Assembly: GCF_008692785.1 (NCBI RefSeq)
Contig: NZ_VXJV01000005.1
Location: 124,001-188,000, forward strand
DNA: 64,000 nucleotides
Direction of reading: 5' to 3'
DNA from: Salmonella enterica subsp. diarizonae
GTDB taxonomy: Bacteria; Pseudomonadota; Gammaproteobacteria; Enterobacterales; Enterobacteriaceae
Positions within the stretch are counted from its first letter, which is position 1; the number at the start of each line of letters is the position of its first letter. The notes below the pieces were generated by a model. That model was not told the DNA's origin. It saw only the letters and a program-made list of their open reading frames with translations, and did no database searches. Positions 57,829 to 64,000 of the stretch are shown here, piece after piece. Both the position numbers and the translations under genes were made by a program.

Positions 57829-60183
57829 ATGAATCCTGAGCGTTCTGAACGCATTGAAATCCCCGTATTGCCATTGCGCGATGTGGTGGTTTATCCGCAC
57901 ATGGTCATACCCTTATTTGTAGGGCGGGAAAAATCTATCCGTTGTCTGGAAGCGGCTATGGACCATGATAAAAAAATCATGCTGGTCGCCCAGAAGGAAG
58001 CATCAACGGATGAGCCGGGTGTAAACGATCTTTTCACCGTCGGGACCGTGGCCTCTATTTTGCAGATGCTGAAACTGCCTGACGGCACCGTAAAAGTGCT
58101 GGTCGAGGGGTTACAGCGCGCGCGCATTTCCGCGCTGTCTGACAATGGCGAACATTTCTCCGCGAAGGCGGAGTACCTTGATTCACCAGCCATTGATGAG
58201 CGTGAACAAGAAGTGCTGGTGCGTACCGCTATCAGCCAGTTCGAAGGCTACATCAAGCTGAACAAAAAAATCCCGCCGGAAGTGCTGACGTCGCTCAATA
58301 GCATTGACGACCCTGCACGTCTGGCTGACACCATCGCCGCGCATATGCCGCTGAAGCTGGCGGATAAACAGTCCGTACTGGAGATGTCCGACGTTAACGA
58401 ACGTCTGGAATATCTGATGGCGATGATGGAATCTGAAATCGATCTGCTGCAAGTTGAGAAACGCATTCGCAACCGCGTGAAAAAGCAGATGGAGAAATCC
58501 CAGCGCGAGTACTATCTGAACGAGCAAATGAAAGCGATTCAGAAAGAACTCGGCGAGATGGATGACGCGCCGGACGAAAACGAAGCGCTGAAGCGTAAGA
58601 TCGACGCGGCGAAAATGCCGAAAGAGGCGAAAGAGAAAGCAGAAGCGGAACTGCAGAAGCTGAAAATGATGTCTCCGATGTCGGCGGAAGCGACCGTGGT
58701 GCGCGGCTACATCGACTGGATGGTGCAGGTGCCGTGGAATGCGCGTAGCAAGGTCAAAAAAGACCTGCGTCAGGCGCAGGAAATCCTTGATACCGACCAT
58801 TATGGTCTGGAGCGCGTTAAAGACCGTATCCTTGAGTATCTCGCGGTACAAAGCCGTGTAAATAAAATCAAGGGGCCGATCCTGTGCCTGGTGGGGCCGC
58901 CAGGGGTAGGTAAAACCTCGTTGGGTCAGTCCATCGCCAAAGCGACAGGGCGTAAATATATCCGTATGGCGCTGGGCGGCGTGCGTGATGAAGCGGAAAT
59001 CCGCGGTCACCGCCGGACTTACATTGGCTCTATGCCGGGTAAACTGATCCAAAAAATGGCCAAAGTGGGGGTTAAAAACCCGCTATTCCTGCTCGATGAG
59101 ATCGACAAAATGTCCTCGGATATGCGTGGCGATCCGGCGTCAGCGCTGCTTGAAGTACTGGACCCGGAGCAGAACGTGGCTTTCAGCGATCATTACCTGG
59201 AAGTGGATTACGATCTCAGCGATGTGATGTTCGTCGCCACCTCCAACTCCATGAACATTCCGGCGCCGTTGCTGGATCGTATGGAAGTGATCCGCCTGTC
59301 CGGTTATACCGAAGACGAGAAGCTGAATATTGCTAAACGCCACCTGCTGCCGAAGCAGATCGAGCGTAACGCGCTGAAGAAAGGCGAACTGACGGTCGAC
59401 GATAGCGCGATTATTGGCATTATCCGCTATTACACGCGTGAAGCGGGCGTACGTAGTCTGGAGCGCGAAATCTCCAAACTGTGCCGCAAGGCCGTTAAGC
59501 AACTGCTGTTGGATAAGTCATTAAAAAACATTGTGATCAATGGCGATAACCTGCACGACTACCTCGGTGTGCAGCGCTTTGATTATGGCCGGGCGGATAG
59601 CGAAAATCGCGTAGGTCAGGTGACGGGGCTGGCGTGGACGGAAGTGGGCGGCGATTTGCTGACCATCGAAACCGCCTGCGTACCGGGCAAGGGCAAGTTG
59701 ACTTATACCGGCTCGCTCGGTGAAGTGATGCAGGAATCCATTCAGGCGGCGCTGACCGTGGTGCGCGCGCGCGCAGAAAAACTGGGTATTAATCCGGACT
59801 TTTACGAAAAACGCGACATCCACGTTCACGTGCCGGAAGGCGCAACGCCGAAAGACGGTCCAAGCGCCGGTATCGCTATGTGTACCGCGCTGGTTTCCTG
59901 CCTGACCGGTAATCCGGTGCGCGCAGATGTGGCAATGACCGGTGAGATCACGCTGCGTGGTCAGGTATTGCCGATCGGCGGCCTGAAAGAAAAACTGTTG
60001 GCGGCGCATCGCGGCGGGATTAAAACGGTCTTAATTCCATTCGAAAATAAACGTGATCTGGAGGAAATTCCGGACAACGTAATTGCCGATCTGGATATTC
60101 ATCCGGTGAAGCGTATTGAGGAAGTTCTGACGCTTGCTCTGCAAAACGAACCGTCTGGAATGCAGGTTGTAACCGCAAAATAG
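57829..60183 (+). CDS. lon: ATP-dependent protease Lon
   Basis: 784-aa homohexameric AAA+ protease that degrades misfolded and regulatory proteins. N-terminal LON substrate domain ([20 protein letters not shown], 11-30), coiled coil near 230-280, Walker [13 protein letters not shown] (about 356-367), Walker [11 protein letters not shown], and the peptidase domain with catalytic Ser679 in [11 protein letters not shown] and Lys722 in [17 protein letters not shown] 57829 by family; the longer frame upstream covers the promoter. Followed by hupB, as in E. coli. Confidence 0.98.
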   Translation: MNPERSERIEIPVLPLRDVVVYPHMVIPLFVGREKSIRCLEAAMDHDKKIMLVAQKEASTDEPGVNDLFTVGTVASILQMLKLPDGTVKVLVEGLQRARISALSDNGEHFSAKAEYLDSPAIDEREQEVLVRTAISQFEGYIKLNKKIPPEVLTSLNSIDDPARLADTIAAHMPLKLADKQSVLEMSDVNERLEYLMAMMESEIDLLQVEKRIRNRVKKQMEKSQREYYLNEQMKAIQKELGEMDDAPDENEALKRKIDAAKMPKEAKEKAEAELQKLKMMSPMSAEATVVRGYIDWMVQVPWNARSKVKKDLRQAQEILDTDHYGLERVKDRILEYLAVQSRVNKIKGPILCLVGPPGVGKTSLGQSIAKATGRKYIRMALGGVRDEAEIRGHRRTYIGSMPGKLIQKMAKVGVKNPLFLLDEIDKMSSDMRGDPASALLEVLDPEQNVAFSDHYLEVDYDLSDVMFVATSNSMNIPAPLLDRMEVIRLSGYTEDEKLNIAKRHLLPKQIERNALKKGELTVDDSAIIGIIRYYTREAGVRSLEREISKLCRKAVKQLLLDKSLKNIVINGDNLHDYLGVQRFDYGRADSENRVGQVTGLAWTEVGGDLLTIETACVPGKGKLTYTGSLGEVMQESIQAALTVVRARAEKLGINPDFYEKRDIHVHVPEGATPKDGPSAGIAMCTALVSCLTGNPVRADVAMTGEITLRGQVLPIGGLKEKLLAAHRGGIKTVLIPFENKRDLEEIPDNVIADLDIHPVKRIEEVLTLALQNEPSGMQVVTAK

Positions 60184-60215
60184 TGACCTCGCGCAAATAG
60201 CGCTAATAAAAACAG

Positions 60216-60252
60216 GGCTGGCAGGCTATTTCGGACTTGCCAGCCTTTTTTT
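60216..60252 (+). terminator. Rho-independent terminator after lon
   Basis: GGCTGGCAG (60216-60224) pairs with CTTGCCAGCC (60236-60245), then seven T. Confidence 0.9.
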
Positions 60253-60391
60253 GTATAGCTAATTTAGATGGTTGATTGGGTCTGCCACCATTAACGGGTG
60301 TTGTAAGGGCGTGGCAGGCCTGATATAACTGCTGCGCGGTCGTACTTCGAAGGATTCAAGTGCGATATAAATTATAAAGAGGAAGAGAAGA

Positions 60392-60664
60392 GTGAATAAA
60401 TCTCAACTGATCGAAAAAATTGCTGCAGGGGCTGATATCTCTAAGGCTGCGGCTGGACGTGCGTTAGATGCGATTATTGCTTCTGTTACCGAATCTCTGA
60501 AAGAAGGGGATGACGTTGCACTGGTAGGTTTTGGTACTTTTGCTGTTAAAGAGCGTGCTGCCCGTACTGGTCGCAACCCGCAAACAGGTAAAGAGATCAC
60601 CATCGCCGCTGCAAAAGTGCCGAGTTTCCGTGCAGGTAAAGCGCTGAAAGACGCGGTAAACTAA
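60392..60664 (+). CDS. hupB: DNA-binding protein HU-beta
   Basis: 90-aa nucleoid protein; forms HU dimers with HupA (not in window) and bends DNA. Hallmarks: [20 protein letters not shown], and the DNA-embracing arm [19 protein letters not shown] ending in [14 protein letters not shown]. Starts with GTG behind AGAGGAAGAG. The 208-base leader after lon holds its promoters. Confidence 0.97.
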   Translation: MNKSQLIEKIAAGADISKAAAGRALDAIIASVTESLKEGDDVALVGFGTFAVKERAARTGRNPQTGKEITIAAAKVPSFRAGKALKDAVN

Positions 60665-60699
60665 GCGTGATCCCCTCGGGGGATGTGACAAAGTACAAG

Positions 60700-60726
60700 G
60701 GCGCATCAACTGATGTGCCTTTTTTA
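60700..60726 (+). terminator. Rho-independent terminator after hupB
   Basis: GGCGCATC (60700-60707), loop AACT, GATGTGCC (60712-60719), one G-U pair, then seven T (60720-60726). A small hairpin ATCCCCTCGGGGGAT (60670-60684) precedes it. Confidence 0.87.
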
Positions 60727-60842
60727 TTGGCTATTCGGGACTTTCTGCGCGTTGCGGGCTGACAATTGCCCTCGTTTCTTGTCACAATAGGCTTTTGCGC
60801 GCTGCGTTCAGAAAATGCGATGCGCGTGAAATATATATACGC

Positions 60843-60890
60843 AAATCATTCAAGTTGCGTCGACGCGGCAACTGAGCGAATCACTCGGTA
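60843..60890. repeat. Degenerate ERIC-like fragment upstream of ppiD
   Basis: AAATCATTCAAGTTGC (60843-60858) and GCGGCAACTGAGCGAATC (60865-60882) resemble the outer third of ERIC/IRU elements (AATTCGAGTTGC, GCGGCAAGCGAGTGAATC), but the conserved ERIC core is missing. Probably a truncated or decayed copy; it ends about 65 bases before ppiD. Confidence 0.5.
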
Positions 60891-60954
60891 GTCTGCAGAG
60901 AAGCCGCCTGAAAGATAAAGTGTAAAGTCACCTACAGCGGAGTGTGGTTACACC

Positions 60955-62826
60955 ATGATGGACAGCTTACGCACGGCTGCAAACAGTCTCGTGCTCAAGA
61001 TTATTTTCGTTATCATTATCGTGTCGTTCATTTTGACCGGCGTTAGTGGTTACCTGATTGGCGGAAGCAATAACTACGCCGCAAAAGTGAATGGCCAGGA
61101 AATCAGCCGGGCACAGTTTGAGAATGCGTTTAACAACGAACGTAACCGTATGCAGCAGCAGTTGGGCGACCGGTATTCTGAACTGGCGGCCAACGAAGGT
61201 TATATGAAAAGTCTGCGCCAGCAGGTGCTGAATCGTCTGATAGATGAAGCGCTGTTGGATCAATATTCCCGTGAACTGAAACTGGGCATCAGCGATGAGC
61301 AGGTAAAGCAGGCGATTTTCGCCACTCCCGCTTTTCAGGTGGACGGTCGGTTTGACAACAACCGCTATAACGCGATTGTGAATCAGATGGGAATGACGGC
61401 CGATCAGTATGCTCAGGCGCTGCGTAACCAGCTTACCACTCAGCAACTGATCAACGGCGTGGCCGGTACTGATTTTATGCTGAAAGGGGAAACCGACGAG
61501 CTGGCGGCATTAGTCTCTCAACAGCGCGTGGTGCGTGAAGCCGCTATTGATGTCAACGCGCTGGCGGCGAAGCAGCAGGTGACCGATCAGGAAGTGTCCA
61601 GCTACTACGATCAGAATAAAGCCCGCTTTATGACGCCGGAACAGTTCCGTGTAAGCTACATCAAGCTGGATGCTGCGACGATGCAGGCGCCGGTCAGCGA
61701 TGCGGATATTCAGGCCTATTATGATCAGCATTTGGATCAGTTTACCCAGCCGGAGCGTAATCGTTACAGCATTATTCAGACCAAAACGGAAGATGATGCG
61801 AAAGCGGTACTGGATGCGCTGAACAAGGGCGAAGATTTCGCCACGCTGGCGAAAGAGAAATCTACCGACATCATCTCTGCGCGTAATGGCGGCGATATGG
61901 GCTGGCTGGAAGAGTCTGCCACGGTGCCGGAACTGAAAAATGCCGGTTTGAAAGAGAAAGGCCAGATATCTGGCGTGATTAAGTCGTCTGTCGGTTTTCT
62001 GGTGGCGCGTCTGGATGATATTCAGCCTGCCAAAGTGAAACCGTTAAGCGAGGTTCGCGACGACATTGCCGCGAAAGTGAAACAAGAGAAAGCGCTGGAT
62101 GCTTACTATGCGTTACAGCAGAAGGTGAGCGATGCGGCAAGCAATGACAATGAGTCGTTAGCAAGCGCTGAACAGGCCGCTGGCGTAAAAGCGGTTGAAA
62201 CCGGTTGGTTTAGCCATGACAACTTGCCGGAAGAGCTGAACTTCAAACCGGTAGCCGATGCTATCTTTAATGGCGGTCTGGTGGGCGAAAACGGTACGCC
62301 GGGGCCGAATTCAGACATTATCACCGTGGATGGTGACCGGGCTTTTGTCGTGCGCGTGAGCGAGCATAAACCTGAAGCCGTGAAGCCGTTGGCAGAGGTG
62401 AAAGAACAGGTCACTGCCCTGGTGAAGCATAATAAAGCTGAACAACAGGCGAAGCTGGATGCAGAAAAACTGCTGGTCGAGCTGAAAGCGGGCAAAGGCG
62501 CGGAAGCGATGAAAGCGGCGGGGCTGAGCTTTGGCGAGCCTAAAACGTTAAGCCGTACCAGTCAGGATCCGGTGAGTCAGGCGGCCTTTGCGTTAAGCCT
62601 CCCGACGAAAGATAAGCCAGTCTATGGCGTGGCGAACGATATGCAGGGTAACGTTGTTCTGCTGGCGTTTGACGAGGTGAAAGCGGGCTCCATGCCGGAA
62701 GCGCAGAAAAAAGCGATGGTGCAGGGCATCACGCAGAACAATGCGCAAATTGTCTTTGAGGCGCTGATGAGCAATCTGCGTAAAGAGGCGAAAATCAAAA
62801 TCGGCGACGCTCTGGAACAGCAGTAA
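60955..62826 (+). CDS. ppiD: Periplasmic chaperone PpiD
   Basis: 623-aa inner-membrane-anchored chaperone that meets proteins leaving the Sec channel (contacts SecYEG/YfgM). N-terminal anchor helix about residues 15-36 (ILKIIFVI-type hydrophobic run), SurA-like helical domain (40-210), one parvulin domain about 225-360 (QFRVSYIKLDAATM, ARNGGDMGWLEES, GVIKSSVGFLVARLDD) regarded as catalytically inactive, and a helical C-terminal part. Two consecutive ATG codons; the first is the family start. Confidence 0.96.
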   Translation: MMDSLRTAANSLVLKIIFVIIIVSFILTGVSGYLIGGSNNYAAKVNGQEISRAQFENAFNNERNRMQQQLGDRYSELAANEGYMKSLRQQVLNRLIDEALLDQYSRELKLGISDEQVKQAIFATPAFQVDGRFDNNRYNAIVNQMGMTADQYAQALRNQLTTQQLINGVAGTDFMLKGETDELAALVSQQRVVREAAIDVNALAAKQQVTDQEVSSYYDQNKARFMTPEQFRVSYIKLDAATMQAPVSDADIQAYYDQHLDQFTQPERNRYSIIQTKTEDDAKAVLDALNKGEDFATLAKEKSTDIISARNGGDMGWLEESATVPELKNAGLKEKGQISGVIKSSVGFLVARLDDIQPAKVKPLSEVRDDIAAKVKQEKALDAYYALQQKVSDAASNDNESLASAEQAAGVKAVETGWFSHDNLPEELNFKPVADAIFNGGLVGENGTPGPNSDIITVDGDRAFVVRVSEHKPEAVKPLAEVKEQVTALVKHNKAEQQAKLDAEKLLVELKAGKGAEAMKAAGLSFGEPKTLSRTSQDPVSQAAFALSLPTKDKPVYGVANDMQGNVVLLAFDEVKAGSMPEAQKKAMVQGITQNNAQIVFEALMSNLRKEAKIKIGDALEQQ

Positions 62827-62903
62827 TCGTCGAGGCGCTTCGCAAAAAATTGCAAAACGTTGTATCCCACAAAGGCCGCTTTCGCGGCCTTTTCCATTTT
62901 TGA

Positions 62904-63350
<447 letters not shown>

Positions 63351-63383
63351 TAACTTGCACAGTGGCAAAAATTTGCCAGACTG

Positions 63384-63400
63384 TAGAGGTCATACCAGTT
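63384..63400. promoter_or_regulatory. FadR-type operator upstream of fadM
   Basis: TAGAGGTC-A-TACCAGTT agrees with about 12 of 16 fixed positions of the FadR palindrome AACTGGTCNGACCAGTT, better in the right half. E. coli fadM belongs to the FadR regulon. A short perfect inverted repeat GGCAAA-AA-TTTGCC (63364-63377) stands just before it and may be part of the ybaV terminator. Confidence 0.55.
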
Positions 63401-63453
63401 ATGGCCTCTGTACTTGTCGTTTACTTATAACAACAACGTAAGGTTATTGCGCT

Positions 63454-63852
63454 ATGCAAACACAAATCAAAGTTCGTGGTTATCATCTTGATGTTTATCA
63501 GCATGTTAATAATGCCCGCTATCTGGAGTTTCTGGAAGAAGCCCGCTGGGATGGGCTGGAAAACAGCGACAGCTTTCAGTGGATGACGGCCCGCAATATT
63601 GCGTTCGTGGTGGTAAACATCAATATAAATTACCGTCGCCCGGCGGTATTGAGCGATCTACTGACCGTTACCAGTCAGGTACAACAGCTTAACGGTAAAA
63701 GTGGCGTATTAAGCCAGACGATCACGCTGGAGCCAGAAGGGCAGGTGGTGGCGGATGCGCTCATCACATTTGTCTGCATTGATTTAAAAACGCAAAAAGC
63801 GCTGCCGCTGGAAGGCGAATTGCGTGAAAAGCTGGAACAGATGGTGCAATAA
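63454..63852 (+). CDS. fadM: Long-chain acyl-CoA thioesterase III FadM
   Basis: 132-aa hotdog-fold enzyme (formerly YbaW) that hydrolyses long-chain acyl-CoAs, especially unsaturated intermediates that stall beta-oxidation. The 4-hydroxybenzoyl-CoA thioesterase-like motif YHLDVYQHVNNARYLEFLEE (10-29) holds the catalytic Asp and the hotdog helix. Alone behind a FadR-type site. Confidence 0.95.
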   Translation: MQTQIKVRGYHLDVYQHVNNARYLEFLEEARWDGLENSDSFQWMTARNIAFVVVNININYRRPAVLSDLLTVTSQVQQLNGKSGVLSQTITLEPEGQVVADALITFVCIDLKTQKALPLEGELREKLEQMVQ

Positions 63853-63860
63853 CGCCTCGC

Positions 63861-63954
63861 AGCCTGATGGCGCTGCGCTTATCAGGCCTACGGGCGATAT
63901 TGACCACGGTGAATGTCGCCAGGCCGGATAAGGTGCGTGCACCGCCATCCGGCA
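63861..63954. repeat. BIME between fadM and queC
   Basis: First REP unit AGCCTGATGGCGCTGCGC...ATCAGGCCT (63861-63889), second AGGCCGGATAAGGTGCGTGC...CCGCCATCCGGC (63920-63953), in opposite orientations between two convergent genes. Confidence 0.85.
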
Positions 63955-63960
63955 AAACAA

Positions 63961-64000
63961 TCACCTTAACCCGGTTTTCTGCTTCATTGCCGCCATTACC
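63961..64000 (-). CDS. queC: QueC (7-cyano-7-deazaguanine synthase), C-terminal end only
   Basis: Read on the minus strand, the last 40 bases give VMAAMKQKTGLR then TGA at 63963-63961. This matches the C-terminus of E. coli QueC (VMAAMKQKTGLK) except for the final residue, and queC follows fadM in E. coli in this orientation. The gene runs off the window edge. QueC makes preQ0, feeding the Tgt/QueA pathway encoded at 22-24 kb. Confidence 0.85.
   Translation of the reverse strand, partial: VMAAMKQKTGLR

Noticed and set aside
58183-59052. 289-codon open frame antisense to lon
   Set aside because: Phe/His/Arg-rich product of reversed lon codons, no start signal.

Overview
The window is a chromosomal segment of an enterobacterium, almost certainly Salmonella or a very close relative. 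Gene order from psiF to queC follows the region near 9-10 minutes of the E. coli/Salmonella chromosome, and most predicted proteins are near-identical in length and motif to E. coli K-12 proteins as I recall them. Salmonella-like points are the 2-Cys peroxiredoxin gene tsaA between malZ and acpH (I recall it in Salmonella and not in E. coli K-12) and an AdrA/DgcC of the Salmonella type. No rRNA, tRNA, CRISPR array, integrase, transposase or prophage gene was found.

Layout. (1) 1-8.5 kb: psiF (interrupted by an in-frame amber codon), the CsgD-dependent diguanylate cyclase gene dgcC, proC, yaiI, the aroL-yaiA-aroM group under TyrR/TrpR-type operators, ppnP, rdgC, mak, araJ. (2) 8.6-20.4 kb: the sbcDC nuclease operon divergent from phoBR (with Pho box), then brnQ, proY and malZ. 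(3) 20.4-28.1 kb: tsaA, acpH, then queA-tgt-yajC-secD-secF (queuosine synthesis followed by Sec export) and yajD. (4) 28.1-38.2 kb: tsx, yajI, then nrdR-ribD-ribH-nusB-thiL-pgpA (riboflavin, thiamin, antitermination, phospholipid) facing xseB-ispA-dxs and yajO (isoprenoid/DXP). (5) 38.4-45.8 kb: thiI, a decayed IclR-type regulator fragment, yajL-panE, yajQ, yajR and one strain-variable gene at 44377-45435. (6) 45.8-53.2 kb: cyoABCDE (cytochrome bo3 oxidase), ampG, yajG. (7) 53.4-64 kb: bolA, tig, clpP-clpX, lon, hupB, ppiD, ybaV, fadM and the last codons of queC: a protein-quality-control cluster.

Most of the window is ordinary core genome. The places that stand out are: the gene at 44377-45435, which encodes an unexported protein with a beta/gamma-crystallin-like N-terminus, an Ig-like middle and a possible CBM2-like C-terminus, and lies between two near-identical REP/BIME copies; the thiI-yajL gap, where S. 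Typhimurium (as I recall) carries the 2-aminoethylphosphonate phn genes but this genome has only a broken IclR remnant and a BIME; the psiF nonsense codon, which falls exactly between its two repeats; a perfect inverted repeat with CsgD-type half-sites ahead of dgcC; and a PurR-consensus palindrome upstream of tsx.

Starts were chosen by family length and ribosome-binding sites, so many are internal to the longest open frame. Regulatory calls rest on motif reading by eye, without any search.
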